A stretch of 64,000 nucleotides of DNA from Hyphomicrobiales bacterium (GTDB lineage: Bacteria; Pseudomonadota; Alphaproteobacteria; Rhizobiales; Rhizobiaceae), in NCBI GenBank assembly GCA_900473805.1, contig UCMS01000011.1, forward strand, positions 62,001 to 126,000, in the 5' to 3' direction. Position 1 is the first letter of the stretch, and each line of letters starts with the position of its first letter. The translations under genes were made by a program, and so were the position numbers. The notes beneath the pieces were generated by a model. The model was given only the letters and a program-made list of their open reading frames with translations. It was not told the DNA's origin and ran no database searches. This document shows, one piece after another, positions 26,237 to 35,946 of the stretch.

Positions 26237-27122
26237 GGCTGCGCTCCTTCTTTTCGGAGGTGATGCGCGTGTACCAGATCAATGCAAGCAGGACGAGAAC
26301 GGTCAGTGTGATCGCCAATGCCGCACCCAGCGGCCAGTTACGCCCTTGACCGAACTGCATTTCGATCAGATTGCCGAGCATCATCGACTTGCCTCCGCCC
26401 ATGATGCGCGGCGTGACATAGGCTCCCAGTGCCGGCACGAACACCAGAATGGAGCCCGCGATGATGCCGGGTCGCACCAGCGGCAGGATGACTCGGCGAA
26501 GGCAATAGAAACGCGAAGCGTAGAGATCGTAACTCGCTTCTGCGAGTGTGAAGTCGAACTTCTCGATGGCGGCATAGACCGGCAAGACCATCAGCGGCAG
26601 GAAGACATAGGCCATCCCCAGCAGCACCGCGAAGTTGGTGAACATCAACTGCAACGGCTGATCAATGATGCCCACCGCCAGCAGGATCCGGTTCAACACG
26701 CCTTCGGACCGGATCATTTCCTGAACCGCGATGGTGCGGACCAGGAGGTTTGTCCAGAACGGGATCGTAATCAGGAAGAGCCAGAACCCGCGCTGGGATA
26801 GGGGTCGTGTGGCAATGAACCAGGCCGTCGGCAGGCCGAAAATAAGAGTTATGATGGTGGTCGCGAGAGAAAGGCCGACGGAACGGCCGAGAATGGCCAG
26901 ATTGGCCCCCGACACGGTCACGGAGTCATCGAAAATGTCCCGCTCGAAAAGCACGGAGAACCAGCCGTTTGTCGAGAAGATCCAGTTGACATTGCCGAAG
27001 TCGCCGGGAGTGAGGAACGAATAGAGTAGAACGACACCGAGCGGCAGGATCGAGAACAGCATGATCGTCACGATCGCGGGCAACAAGAGGCCCCAGCGGC
27101 GGGACGTCTCGGACAATTTCAT
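26229..27122 (-). CDS. Spermidine/putrescine-type ABC permease (PotB-like)
   Basis: The partner permease, 297 residues, with six helices. The EAA loop is [20 protein letters not shown] near residue 200. It overlaps the ATPase gene by four bases and the PotC-like gene by eight, so the three membrane-complex genes are translationally coupled. Confidence 0.93.
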   Translation of the reverse strand: MKLSETSRRWGLLLPAIVTIMLFSILPLGVVLLYSFLTPGDFGNVNWIFSTNGWFSVLFERDIFDDSVTVSGANLAILGRSVGLSLATTIITLIFGLPTAWFIATRPLSQRGFWLFLITIPFWTNLLVRTIAVQEMIRSEGVLNRILLAVGIIDQPLQLMFTNFAVLLGMAYVFLPLMVLPVYAAIEKFDFTLAEASYDLYASRFYCLRRVILPLVRPGIIAGSILVFVPALGAYVTPRIMGGGKSMMLGNLIEMQFGQGRNWPLGAALAITLTVLVLLALIWYTRITSEKKERSHG

Positions 27123-28183
27123 CGACGCGCCTCCTCATCGGCAATGATCCGCAGAGCCTCTGCCGGCAGCGCGATCGAGATCGCCTGCCCCTCAGTGAAG
27201 TTGCGATCCCCGTTGAGACTGTTCTGCACACGAGCAACGAGCGCGGCTCCATCGGGCAGAGCGAGATGCACATGACTGTCAGTGCCGAGGAACACGAACT
27301 GGGAGATGGTTCCGGAGAGGTTGAGCCCATTCGGAAGGTTCGTCCCCAGTGCCACGTGCTCCGGCCGAACCATCAGCGTGAGCTCACCGTTTGTCGCGCC
27401 CGGCAGCGCGATCTGGCCGGTTCCAACCGTGACAAGACCGTTTGCCGCCTGACCTTTCAGGAAGTTCGATTCACCGATGAAACCGGCAACGAAGCGGTTG
27501 GCCGGGTTCTTGTAGAGTTCGCCGGGAGATGCGATCTGCTGGACGCGCCCGCCGCTCATCACGGCGATCCGGTCCGACATTGTCAGCGCTTCTTCCTGGT
27601 CGTGCGTCACGAAGATGAAGGTCAGGCCCGTTTCGCGCTGCAGGCGTTTCAATTCGACCTGCATCTCCTTGCGCAACTTCATGTCGAGAGCTGACAGGGG
27701 TTCATCGAGCAGGAGTATCCGCGGCTTGGCGGCCAGAGCACGGGCCAGTGCCACGCGCTGCTGCTGCCCGCCTGACAGTTCCACGCTCTTTCGATGTTTA
27801 AGATGCGACAGCTGCACGAGCGTCAGCATGGCATCGACGGCAGGATCGATCTCTGCACGAGGTCGCCCGAGCGCCTCGAGTGCAAAGGCGACGTTCTGGC
27901 CCACCGTCATGTGCGGAAAGAGCGCATAGTTCTGGAACACCGTGTTGACGGGGCGCCGGTTGGGCGGCATCTGGGCGATGTCCTCCCCGTCAAGCACCAG
28001 GGAGCCGCTACTTGGGCTGCTGAACCCGGCGATCAACCGCAGGAGCGTGGTCTTGCCACAGCCCGAGGGTCCCAGAAGAGTAAAAAACTCGCCCTCTGCG
28101 ATGGAGAAACTGACTTCGTGCAAAGCAGTGACCGTCCCGTTCCCGTGACCGAACCGCTTCGATAATTCTCGGATATCAAGCAT
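27119..28183 (-). CDS. Spermidine/putrescine-type ABC ATPase (PotA-like)
   Basis: The ATPase of the importer, 354 residues. Walker A is GPSGCGKTT near residue 38, the signature LSGGQQQR, and Walker [11 protein letters not shown]-terminal TOBE domain follows. I start at the ATG at 28183, preceded by GAGAGG, which gives the usual [12 protein letters not shown] beginning; the open frame runs 20 codons further upstream into the promoter. It is the first gene of the operon and is divergent from the TetR regulator. Confidence 0.94.
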   Translation of the reverse strand: MLDIRELSKRFGHGNGTVTALHEVSFSIAEGEFFTLLGPSGCGKTTLLRLIAGFSSPSSGSLVLDGEDIAQMPPNRRPVNTVFQNYALFPHMTVGQNVAFALEALGRPRAEIDPAVDAMLTLVQLSHLKHRKSVELSGGQQQRVALARALAAKPRILLLDEPLSALDMKLRKEMQVELKRLQRETGLTFIFVTHDQEEALTMSDRIAVMSGGRVQQIASPGELYKNPANRFVAGFIGESNFLKGQAANGLVTVGTGQIALPGATNGELTLMVRPEHVALGTNLPNGLNLSGTISQFVFLGTDSHVHLALPDGAALVARVQNSLNGDRNFTEGQAISIALPAEALRIIADEEARR

Positions 28184-28220
28184 GCGCCTCTCGTTCCCCA
28201 AAGGTCTTTTTAATATGCGT

Positions 28221-28244
28221 ATTGACAAAATATCTTTAGTCAAT
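28221..28244. promoter_or_regulatory. Inverted repeat in the divergent potA-like/tetR promoter
   Basis: A perfect 6-bp inverted repeat, ATTGAC-N12-GTCAAT, lies in a very AT-rich 96-base gap. The left TTGAC may also serve as a -35 element. It is the best candidate for the binding site of the TetR regulator encoded next to it. Confidence 0.55.
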
Positions 28245-28279
28245 AAAATTTTTTATCGTAATAAATATTTTATGGCGAA

Positions 28280-28975
28280 ATGCACATGACCGACGTATCG
28301 ACCCCCGTAATGCCAGGGGAACCAGGACTGAGAAGTCGGAAGAAGGCCAAGCGGCGCGATGAAATCATTGCGGCGGCCAGGAGATTGTTCGATCAGCAAG
28401 GCGTCGACGCGACCACAATGGCCGATATCGCCGCCGCAGCAGGCATATCGCCTCCGACGGTTTTCAATTATTTCGGGTCGAAAGACGGAGTGCTGATCGC
28501 GCTGATCAGTGAAGGCACCACCGAAGCCCGCGAACAAGACCGCAACCTCCATTGGCGCGAAGGGGTCGACCTCGGAGAGCTCTTGGTCGGATTTTTTCTG
28601 CGTGTATCGCTCCGTACACTGGAAATTGCAGACAAGCGGGTCTGGCGCTACGCGGAAGCGGCAGCCATTCGCCAGCCGGCCACGGAACTCGCCGTTCAAT
28701 ATCAGAGTGTTTCAGAAGCACTGGTGAACGTGGTCGCGGAATACATCGCAGACCTCGACATCCATACGCGGTCGGGAGGAGAGGTTTCGCCTGCCTTCAT
28801 CGGGAGATTGCTTCACGACGTCTGGATGCCCTGCTTCATCAGCCTGATCACCAATGAAGATCAGGGCCTTGCCGAGCATGAAGCCGTCTTGCAGACGCGG
28901 ATCCCGCCCCTCGTGAACCTGTTGTTCGATGAGCAGAGCATCAAATCTCCCAAGCGCAAAGGACAACCCGCATGA
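28280..28975 (+). CDS. TetR-family transcriptional regulator
   Basis: A repressor of 231 residues. The N-terminal TetR helix-turn-helix reads RRDEIIAAARRLFDQQGVDA, then MADIAAAAGISPPTVFNYFG. The ligand-binding domain that follows is not recognisable beyond family level. Two ATG codons, at 28280 and 28286, could start it. It is divergent from the importer operon and overlaps the amidohydrolase gene by four bases. It thus probably couples uptake and breakdown of one compound. Confidence 0.93.
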   Translation: MHMTDVSTPVMPGEPGLRSRKKAKRRDEIIAAARRLFDQQGVDATTMADIAAAAGISPPTVFNYFGSKDGVLIALISEGTTEAREQDRNLHWREGVDLGELLVGFFLRVSLRTLEIADKRVWRYAEAAAIRQPATELAVQYQSVSEALVNVVAEYIADLDIHTRSGGEVSPAFIGRLLHDVWMPCFISLITNEDQGLAEHEAVLQTRIPPLVNLLFDEQSIKSPKRKGQPA

Positions 28976-30621
28976 CGGCATCGCTGCTCTTCATCAACGC
29001 CCGCATCCTGACGATGGATGCGGACAAACCGCATGCGAATGCGCTTGCCGTTGCTGGAAACCGCATCATCGCCGTCGGTGATGAGAATGAAGTCCGCAGT
29101 CATGCCGGCGCGGAAACCCGCGTCGTCGATGCTCGAGGCGCCACCCTGATGCCGGGCTTCGTGGAAAGTCACGTGCACATCTTTTCCGGTGCCTATGGAC
29201 AGACCCTGCTGCAACTCGCCGACATCAGAGGCTTCGAGGCAATGAAGGCCGCAGTCGCCGCCTTTGCCGCCGACCGTCCCGACGAAGGCCTGCTGTTCGC
29301 GCAGGGTGCGGATTATGAACTGCTCGGCCCCGGCACCCGCCTCGACCGCCATGCCCTCGACGCCATGTGCCCGGACCGTCCACTGGCCGTCATGGCCTAC
29401 GACTTCCATACACTGTTTGCCAATACCGCGGCTCTCCAAGCCGCCGGGCTGCTGCATGGACGCGACTTGCCTGTCGGCAACGAGGTTGTCATGGGCGATG
29501 ATGGTCTGGCCACGGGCGAATTGCGGGAAAAATTCGCCTTGCTTCCGGTGCTAGAACTTCGCACCTCAGGTGGGCGCGAAATGCTCGGCATGTCCGGCAT
29601 TGAACCACCGATCCCGCCGACCGAGGCGGAATGGCGGGAGGACGTGGAGATCCTCAAGTCAGGCATGCGCTTTGTCGCATCCAAGGGCATCACCTCGATC
29701 CACAACATGGACGGGAACCGCCACCTGCTCGAACTGTTGCGCGATGTCGAAAAGGAAGACGGACTGCTGGCCCGCACCTCGGTCCCCTTCCACCTGACGC
29801 GAGAGATGCCACTCACTGAGCTCGAACGCGCCTCCGCCATGACACGCGATTTCACCGGGGACAAGCTGAGCTGCGGTCGCGTCAAGATCTTCGTGGATGG
29901 CGTGATAGAAAGCGGCACGGCCTCCATGCTGGCCGATTATGCCGACCGTCCGGGTCTGCGCGGCGAGCCCATCTTCGATCGTGAGAGCTTCCGGCAAGCG
30001 GCCATTGAAGCCGATCGCCGTGGTTTGCAGATCACCGTGCACGCCATCGGCGACGCTGCCGTGCGCATTGCGCTGGATGGGTACGAGGCGGCCCGTGACG
30101 CGAACGGTCCGCGTGACAGCCGCCACCGCATCGAGCATGTGGAAATGATCGATCCTGCCGATGTGCCGCGGTTTGCCGAACTCGGCGTCATCGCCTCGTT
30201 CCAGCCGCTGCACGCCCCGGTCGGAGAGACACCGACCTCGCGCAGCATCGGACCGGAGCGGGCAGCACACGCCTATGCCTGGCGCACCCTTGCGGAGGCC
30301 GGCGCGACCGTCGCATTCTCCTCGGACTGGCCGATCGTGCCGGTGGACCCGCTGCTCGGCATCCAGACGGCGCTGACCCGGCAACCGCACCTTACGGGCC
30401 TGCCGGATCAGCGGCTTCCGCTTCACCAGGTTCTTGAGGCCTTCACCTGCAACGGTGCCTATGCGGGCCACATGGAACAGAAAACGGGACGCCTCAAAGC
30501 CGGGATGCTCGCCGACATCGTCCTGTTGTCGGGCGACATCGAGTCAACTCCGGCGGAAGAAATCGCCTCGCTCGGCATCGTCATGACCGTGTGCAATGGA
30601 CGGATCACCCATGAAGCCTGA
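28972..30621 (+). CDS. Amidohydrolase-family protein (YtcJ-like)
   Basis: A metal-dependent hydrolase of the amidohydrolase superfamily, 549 residues, close to the usual length of the YtcJ/amidohydrolase_3 group. It begins with a composite beta domain (LLFINARILTMD). The metal-binding HVH is in GFVESHVHIFSG near residue 63. Later come VHAIGDAAVRIALDGYEAA, RHRIEHVEM and FSSDWPIVPVDPL with the catalytic-site Asp. No signal peptide is present. The reaction is probably hydrolysis of an amide or similar bond in the compound imported by the adjacent transporter. Confidence 0.93.
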   Translation: MTASLLFINARILTMDADKPHANALAVAGNRIIAVGDENEVRSHAGAETRVVDARGATLMPGFVESHVHIFSGAYGQTLLQLADIRGFEAMKAAVAAFAADRPDEGLLFAQGADYELLGPGTRLDRHALDAMCPDRPLAVMAYDFHTLFANTAALQAAGLLHGRDLPVGNEVVMGDDGLATGELREKFALLPVLELRTSGGREMLGMSGIEPPIPPTEAEWREDVEILKSGMRFVASKGITSIHNMDGNRHLLELLRDVEKEDGLLARTSVPFHLTREMPLTELERASAMTRDFTGDKLSCGRVKIFVDGVIESGTASMLADYADRPGLRGEPIFDRESFRQAAIEADRRGLQITVHAIGDAAVRIALDGYEAARDANGPRDSRHRIEHVEMIDPADVPRFAELGVIASFQPLHAPVGETPTSRSIGPERAAHAYAWRTLAEAGATVAFSSDWPIVPVDPLLGIQTALTRQPHLTGLPDQRLPLHQVLEAFTCNGAYAGHMEQKTGRLKAGMLADIVLLSGDIESTPAEEIASLGIVMTVCNGRITHEA

Positions 30622-31096
30622 AGACATCACGTTCGACATGACGACCCTGGGCGCGGGCCGGAGCCTTGATGCGCCGACACTCGCCAAGGCCTGCGTGATC
30701 CGCGCCGATATCGGTCCTGCGATCGAGTATCCAACAACGGAGGGCCACGTCCGCGCCTATTTCCCCATTACCGGTGGTGAGGCAAAGGGCAGAGGCTGGA
30801 CTGGGCGCATCCTGCCAGGCGGAGCAGATTTCGCCATCGCTCTGCCCGACGGTTCCTATGCCGTAGAGGCACGATACGTCATCGAACTGGAGGATGGAAC
30901 GCCGGTGATGGTCACCAATGCCGGCAAAATGGTGCGGCAGACCGATGGCAGCTACCACGGACGCACCCGGGCGACGTTGGAGGTTCCAGAAGGACCCCAC
31001 GCCTTGCTCGGCAAGGCTGTTTACTTCGGCACGGCGCTCGCCGAAGCCGACGATCAGGATCACGTTTACATCGAACTGTGGGAAGCGTTGATCTAA
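30611..31096 (+). CDS. DUF3237 domain protein
   Basis: A protein of 161 residues covering one DUF3237 domain, a beta-barrel family of unknown function. The family pattern is seen in IGPAIEYPTTEGHVRAYFPI, GGADFAIALPDGSYAVEARY and the C-terminal FGTALAEADDQDHVYIELWE. It overlaps the amidohydrolase gene by 11 bases, so the two are probably made together. An in-frame ATG at 30596 is an alternative start. DUF3237 genes often stand beside catabolic operons, but no reaction can be claimed. Confidence 0.85.
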   Translation: MKPEDITFDMTTLGAGRSLDAPTLAKACVIRADIGPAIEYPTTEGHVRAYFPITGGEAKGRGWTGRILPGGADFAIALPDGSYAVEARYVIELEDGTPVMVTNAGKMVRQTDGSYHGRTRATLEVPEGPHALLGKAVYFGTALAEADDQDHVYIELWEALI

Positions 31097-31111
31097 CCGC
31101 ACGCGTTTAGG

Positions 31112-31146
31112 GCCGGACAGGTCGGCGGCCCGCCGACCTGTCCGGC
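31112..31146. terminator. Long hairpin between convergent genes
   Basis: A perfect 16-bp stem, GCCGGACAGGTCGGCG / CGCCGACCTGTCCGGC, with a 3-base loop follows the DUF3237 gene and faces the isochorismatase gene. There is no T-run. It probably ends transcription or stabilises mRNA from both sides. Confidence 0.65.
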
Positions 31147-31216
31147 GTGCCTCCTCGGAAGGTGCCGTGACGCTTCGCCCATCCGAAATTTTGGAGAGCG
31201 GCCGAAGCCGCTGTCG

Positions 31217-31765
31217 TTAGCTGTTCAAGAAGTCGTCGGTGCTCACGACATTCGCATAAGCGAACGCCAGTGCAGCCATGAAAGACGCATGCACGTCGGC
31301 GGCCGATACGGTTCTTCCTCCGAACTCCAGATCGCGGGTCGCCACCGCATCGTGGAGCACGGTCACCGCATATCCGAGGTCCGACGCCGCCCGGACGAGG
31401 GCATCAATGCACATGTGGCTCATGGCTCCGGCGACCACCAGGTTTGTCACGTCCTGAGCGTCAAGGATCGCCTTGAGATCGGTCCCGAGAAACCCGTTGA
31501 TGTTCACTTTTGTCACCACCGTTTCGCCTTCGGCGGGAGACACCAGGGTGTTGATATCGGCACCCGGCGTGCCCGGAACGAAGAAGGTCGCGTCTTCTTC
31601 ACCCGCATGATGGCGGATATGAACCACCGTTTCTTGATTGGCACGGAATCGATCAAGCACCGTGCGCGCTTTCGCCGCCGCTGCGGCGGTACCGATGAGC
31701 GTGAAGGCTCCACCCTCGAAATAATCGTTCTGAAAATCCACCAGGACCAAGGCTGTCGCTGTCAT
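31217..31765 (-). CDS. Isochorismatase-family cysteine hydrolase
   Basis: A hydrolase of 182 residues with the isochorismatase/nicotinamidase fold. The catalytic triad can be seen as Asp10 in LVLVDFQNDYFEGG, Lys in VVTKVNINGFLGT, and Cys in GAMSHMCIDALVRAA. The ATG at 31765 is preceded by AGGGAG and gives the canonical N-terminus, so longer in-frame starts are rejected. It lies downstream of the aminotransferase gene in the same direction. Members cleave C-N bonds of amides or carbamoyl compounds, which suits the surrounding cluster. Confidence 0.92.
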   Translation of the reverse strand: MTATALVLVDFQNDYFEGGAFTLIGTAAAAAKARTVLDRFRANQETVVHIRHHAGEEDATFFVPGTPGADINTLVSPAEGETVVTKVNINGFLGTDLKAILDAQDVTNLVVAGAMSHMCIDALVRAASDLGYAVTVLHDAVATRDLEFGGRTVSAADVHASFMAALAFAYANVVSTDDFLNS

Positions 31766-31935
31766 ATCTGCTCCCTGTTGAGTCATTTGGTTGATTGCCG
31801 GATCGGAAGAAGCAATGGCATCCGCGTCATCTCCCGTCCACCCAGAAGGGAACGCTTGGTGTCGGCGGGATAGTCCCACCAACTGTCCCCTCGCGATCCA
31901 TTGATCCCCTTGTATGATGGCGACGTAGCGAGCGC

Positions 31936-33318
31936 TTAGCCAATCAGGCCGCCGGATTTGGCATCGGCATAGGTCAGGTCGATCACCTTACTGGCGATCG
32001 CCACAAGTTCGTCGGCTTCGGCATGGCTCAGTGTGAAAGGCGGCGCGATCACCATCCGGTCGCCGACCGCCCGCATGACGAGGCCATTCGCAAAGGAATG
32101 CTCGCGCGCAATCATACCGATGCGGGCATCCTCGTCGAAGCCCTGACGCGACGACTTGTCCCTGGTAAACTGGAAGGCTCCGATCAGGCCTTCCATGACA
32201 GCCTCCCCGACAATCGGGTGCTCGACGAGCGTCTGCCACTTCTCCTTCAGATAAGGTCCGATATCGTCACGAACGCGGTCGACAAGTTTTTCGTCGCGCA
32301 GGATCTTCAACGTCGCGATGGCTGCCGCACAGGCGGCGGGATGACCAGAATAGGTATGGCCATGTGCGAACTCCCCGCCCTTTTCGATGAGAACCTGGGC
32401 CACCCGATCCGACACAGCAACTGCACCGAGCGGGATGTAACCGGACGTGATGCCCTTGGCCATGGTAAGGAAATCCGGCTCGGTTCCCATCAGTTCACAG
32501 CCGAACCACTGCCCGGTGCGCCCAAATCCGCAGATGACTTCGTCAGATATGAGGAGGATATCCCGTTCCTTCAGTCCGGCCGCAAGCACCGGCCAGTAGG
32601 TCTTCGGCGGGATGATGACACCGCCAGCGCCCATGATCGGTTCACCGATCATCGCACCGACACGATCAACGCCGATGGCATCGATCAGTGACAGCGTCTG
32701 CTCTGCCACATGACGTCCGAACTCGTCCGGGCTCATTTCACCGCCGTAACTCCACCAGTCCGGCGATGGGGCATGGTAGATACCCGGGATCGGGAGGCCG
32801 CCCTGCTTGTGCATTGAGCCAAAGCCCCCAAGGGACGCGGCGGCGACGGTGGAGCCATGATAGCCCCCGCGCCGCGATATGAAGACGCTCTTTTCCGGCT
32901 TGCCCATCAGCTCCCAATAGTAGCGGACGAGGCGGAATATGGTGTCGTTCGATTCCGATCCGGAGCCGGTGTAGTGGAAATAGTTGAACTGGGGAGGCGT
33001 GATCTCGCTCAGCAGGCCCGAGAGTTCCGCGACCGAAGGATGTGTCGTGTTGAAGAAGGTGTTGTAAAAGGTCAACTCTTCGAGCTGCCGGGAGATGGCG
33101 TCGATGATATCACGCCGCCCATGGCCGGCATTGACGCACCACAGACCGCTCATCCCGTCGAGAATACGATGGCCTTCGGAATCCTGGAGGTAAACCCCTG
33201 ATGACTCGGTGATGACCCGAGCACCTCTGGCGTTCAGTTCACGGGCATTGGTGAAGGGATGCAGGTGATGGGCGGCATCGAGACGACGGATCGCCGCCGT
33301 GGAATTCGAGAGGGACAT
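31936..33318 (-). CDS. Class III (omega) aminotransferase
   Basis: A PLP-dependent aminotransferase of 460 residues. The PLP-binding Asp is in LLISDEVICGFGRTG, and the Schiff-base Lys in TMAKGITSGYIPLGA. The N-terminal HHLHPFTN and SGLWCVNAGHGRRDI segments are typical of omega-amino acid:pyruvate transaminases. It would remove the terminal amino group of a diamine or omega-amino acid to give an aldehyde. An aldehyde dehydrogenase is encoded nearby, in keeping with this. It is preceded by a palindrome that also occurs upstream of that dehydrogenase. Confidence 0.93.
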   Translation of the reverse strand: MSLSNSTAAIRRLDAAHHLHPFTNARELNARGARVITESSGVYLQDSEGHRILDGMSGLWCVNAGHGRRDIIDAISRQLEELTFYNTFFNTTHPSVAELSGLLSEITPPQFNYFHYTGSGSESNDTIFRLVRYYWELMGKPEKSVFISRRGGYHGSTVAAASLGGFGSMHKQGGLPIPGIYHAPSPDWWSYGGEMSPDEFGRHVAEQTLSLIDAIGVDRVGAMIGEPIMGAGGVIIPPKTYWPVLAAGLKERDILLISDEVICGFGRTGQWFGCELMGTEPDFLTMAKGITSGYIPLGAVAVSDRVAQVLIEKGGEFAHGHTYSGHPAACAAAIATLKILRDEKLVDRVRDDIGPYLKEKWQTLVEHPIVGEAVMEGLIGAFQFTRDKSSRQGFDEDARIGMIAREHSFANGLVMRAVGDRMVIAPPFTLSHAEADELVAIASKVIDLTYADAKSGGLIG

Positions 33319-33591
33319 GGCAATCTCCTATTCTTGCGATGGAGGGGGCAGAACGGAAAAGAGGCGACAGACGAGAGCAGCGCCGTCTACGGACCCGTGG
33401 CGCGCCTCAAGTGAAGCGGTCCGGCGCAAACCGTATCGGGCCGGGAGCTCAACCTGTGCCTCACGACCTTCGCACCCCGGGCCGCACGCCCGACCGACAG
33501 TCGCCTCAATCCCCGACATGACACAGTCACGAAACAGATCTTCGCACTCGACACGGCCGGCTCCAAATTTGATCAAATTATTTTTACGATC

Positions 33592-33601
33592 TGCGATCGC
33601 A
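33592..33601. promoter_or_regulatory. TGCGATCGCA palindrome, copy 1
   Basis: A perfect 10-bp palindrome in AT-rich surroundings between the gntR terminator and the aminotransferase gene. The same 10-mer is the core of a longer palindrome upstream of the aldehyde dehydrogenase at 36089-36104. The GCGATCGC core is common by chance in GC-rich DNA, so this is a weak call. Confidence 0.35.
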
Positions 33602-33630
33602 TTTTTCAAGCGGCTGGAAGTCAGCGAGTC

Positions 33631-33657
33631 AAAAAAAGAGCGCCCATTCGGCGCCCT
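33631..33657 (-). terminator. Rho-independent terminator of gntR
   Basis: On the minus strand AGGGCGCC pairs with GGGCGCTCT (one G-T pair, one base unpaired) and a run of seven T follows. It lies about 33 bases past the gntR stop codon. Confidence 0.85.
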
Positions 33658-33689
33658 CGGTGTTCAGTCGGGATAGGCAGTTGGCCCCG

Positions 33690-34382
33690 TCAAGGATCCG
33701 CGAAATCGGCATTCTGCAGAAGGAACGCAAATCCCTCTGAAATGTCTTTGTGCATCAACTCGGCTGCGGCCTTGCCGTCGCCGCGAGCCAGGGCCTCAAC
33801 GATCTCTTCGTGATAGTCAAGCTCGAGGATGCCCGAGAGATTGCCTCCAAACCGTCCGCCGAACTGCCGGAGGAAAGGCCCGACCTGTAGCCAGATCGTC
33901 TCGATGAGGAAGAGCATGCTGTCGGAAGAGGCGGCGCGATAGATGCTGAACTTGAACTCGTAATTGTGAAGGAGGTAAGCGTCGATGTCCTGATCCCGGG
34001 CCGACTGCGTCAGGGCGGAAGCCTCTTTGCGAATGGCCCGAAGATCGGCGGCCTTGATATGGCGCGCAGCAATCTCGGTCAGGGCGGGTTCACAGATCAT
34101 GCGGCTCTGCACGAGATCGGAAAAACGCTCCCTTGTCATCGGCGGAAGCACGTGCGAACCGTTCGGCAATTGCTCGAGTGCGCGCAGCGCCTGAAGCTTG
34201 GTGAGAGCCGCACGAACGGGCATGTCGCTCGTGCCGAGCTCCTTTGCCAACTTGCGCGACGTCAGCTTCTGTCCCGACCTGATCTGTCCGGCCATTAGGG
34301 CCTTGTTCAGCCGCTGGTAGACCACTTCATGCAAAGGCGTGAGGTCGACTGTTCCAAGTCCGATAATCGCAGTTGGCTTCAC
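33690..34382 (-). CDS. GntR-family regulator (FCD-type)
   Basis: A transcription factor of 230 residues. The N-terminal winged helix includes QIRSGQKLTSRKLAKELGTS and DMPVRAALTKLQAL. An all-helical FCD effector domain follows, with metal-site-like residues in MICEPALTEIAARHI and YEFKFSIYRAA. It lies downstream of the aldehyde dehydrogenase gene in the same direction, 121 bases away, and upstream of the aminotransferase gene. It is the likely regulator of both. The ligand is unknown. Confidence 0.92.
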   Translation of the reverse strand: MKPTAIIGLGTVDLTPLHEVVYQRLNKALMAGQIRSGQKLTSRKLAKELGTSDMPVRAALTKLQALRALEQLPNGSHVLPPMTRERFSDLVQSRMICEPALTEIAARHIKAADLRAIRKEASALTQSARDQDIDAYLLHNYEFKFSIYRAASSDSMLFLIETIWLQVGPFLRQFGGRFGGNLSGILELDYHEEIVEALARGDGKAAAELMHKDISEGFAFLLQNADFADP

Positions 34383-34503
34383 CGCTTACTCCCGTCTCGA
34401 TGCGTCTGCCGAGGACACGTCGAAGCCTTGCCGCCGGCAACGTAGATGTCCCCGATATCACCGAACGACGGGATAAGACAGAGACACCTTCGCTGCAACG
34501 ACG

Positions 34504-35946
34504 TCAGGCCGCGTCGGGCCAGCCGCTGATCGCCTTGACCTCGAGATACTCCTCGATACCCCAGACGCCACCCTCTCGTCCGATACCCGACTGTCCGAAA
34601 CCACCGAACGGGGCACCGTAAGGCAGATCCGTTCCATTCAGCCGCACCATGCCTGCACGCAGCTTGCGGCTCACGCGACGGGCTTTTTCAGCATCGTTTG
34701 TCCAGAGGTAGGCAGCGAGGCCGTAGACACTGTCGTTGGCAATTGCGATCGCTTCTTCTTCCGTATCGAAGGGAAGAATGGTGAGGACCGGCCCGAAGAT
34801 CTCTTCGCGCGCGACGGTCATGCCGTTATGCACGTCGGAAAAGACCGTCGGCCGGATGAAGTAGCCGCCATCGACCCCTGGTGGCAGATCGGGGCCGCCG
34901 GCAGCGAGCTTGGCGCCCTCCTCGATTCCGGCTTCGATCAGGCTCCGAATACGGCCGAACTGGCCAGCATTGACGACCGGACCCATTTCGGTGCCGTCTT
35001 GCGCCGGGTCCCCGACGCGAACCTCGTTGGCAACCCGCGCCGCAGCCGCCACGGCGCGATCATAGACGTTGCGCTGGACCAGCATACGCGAAGGCGCATT
35101 GCAGGACTGACCGGAGTTACGGAACATGTGACGGGCGGTCGCTTCGGCTGCCACATCCACATCGCAGTCATCGAAAATGATGTCGGCACCCTTGCCGCCG
35201 AGTTCCAGACCGACACGCTTGACCGTTTCGGCCGCGGCCTTGCTGACGGCGACACCGGCTCGGGTGGACCCGGTCAGAGAAATCACCGCAACGTCCGGAT
35301 GGCTCGAAAGCCGTTCGCCGACAGCCGCACCCGTGCCGTGGATAAGATTGAACACCCCGGCCGGGACACCCGCCTCATCGAGCACTTCCGCGAAGAGCGC
35401 GGCGGAAAACGGCGCGAATTCGGAGGGCTTCAACACCATGGTGCAACCAGCCGCCAAAGCGGCGCCAACCTTGAGCGTCACCTGGTTCATCGGCCAGTTC
35501 CAGGGAGTGATGAGCGCGGCGACCCCCTTTGCCTCAAGCACGATCCGGTTGGATTTGTCGCCAGGGAAAAGCGGGCGCTCCCAATGAACGTCGTCCATGG
35601 CCCGAATGAAGTCCTCGAGATGCCCCAGCCCCGAGCCCGCTTGGGGACCGCGCGCCAGCGCCTTCGGCGCCCCCATCTCGATGGTGATTGCGTCTGCAAT
35701 CTCGTCATGGCGCCGGCGGTACACCTCCACGATCCGTTGCAGGACGGCCTTGCGCTCGGCCGGCGTCGTGGCACTCCAACTGTCGAAGGCGCGAGCGGCA
35801 GCCGCAACGGCACGATCCACGTCAGTCCGGTCGCCGAGGGCCAGCCTGCCACAGACAGCGCCGCTTGCAGGATTGATGATATCCATGGCGTCCGTGGAGT
35901 TCGGCTGGACCCAGCTGCCATCGATATAAAACTGAAGGGTGTTCAT
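34504..35946 (-). CDS. NAD(P)-dependent aldehyde dehydrogenase
   Basis: An oxidoreductase of 480 residues that turns an aldehyde into an acid. The family motifs are LITPWNWPMNQVTLKVGAAL (with the catalytic Asn), SLTGSTRAG for NAD binding, LELGGKGADIIFDDC (Glu general base) and GQSCNAPSRMLVQ (catalytic Cys). The start at 35946 gives the usual MNTLQFYIDGSWV beginning. The longer frame upstream covers the promoter and its palindrome and is rejected. With the aminotransferase it would complete conversion of an amine to an acid. Confidence 0.94.
   Translation of the reverse strand: MNTLQFYIDGSWVQPNSTDAMDIINPASGAVCGRLALGDRTDVDRAVAAAARAFDSWSATTPAERKAVLQRIVEVYRRRHDEIADAITIEMGAPKALARGPQAGSGLGHLEDFIRAMDDVHWERPLFPGDKSNRIVLEAKGVAALITPWNWPMNQVTLKVGAALAAGCTMVLKPSEFAPFSAALFAEVLDEAGVPAGVFNLIHGTGAAVGERLSSHPDVAVISLTGSTRAGVAVSKAAAETVKRVGLELGGKGADIIFDDCDVDVAAEATARHMFRNSGQSCNAPSRMLVQRNVYDRAVAAAARVANEVRVGDPAQDGTEMGPVVNAGQFGRIRSLIEAGIEEGAKLAAGGPDLPPGVDGGYFIRPTVFSDVHNGMTVAREEIFGPVLTILPFDTEEEAIAIANDSVYGLAAYLWTNDAEKARRVSRKLRAGMVRLNGTDLPYGAPFGGFGQSGIGREGGVWGIEEYLEVKAISGWPDAA

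Larger units (their letters stand above)
33319..33689. other. Intergenic region, aminotransferase promoter and gntR terminator
   Basis: A 371-base gap without a convincing gene. The AT-rich part from about 33565 holds TTTGATCAAA and TGCGATCGCA palindromes. It lies some 270 bases from the aminotransferase start, which is far for a promoter. The right end is the gntR terminator. The open frames in the gap are GC-rich shadows. Confidence 0.6.
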
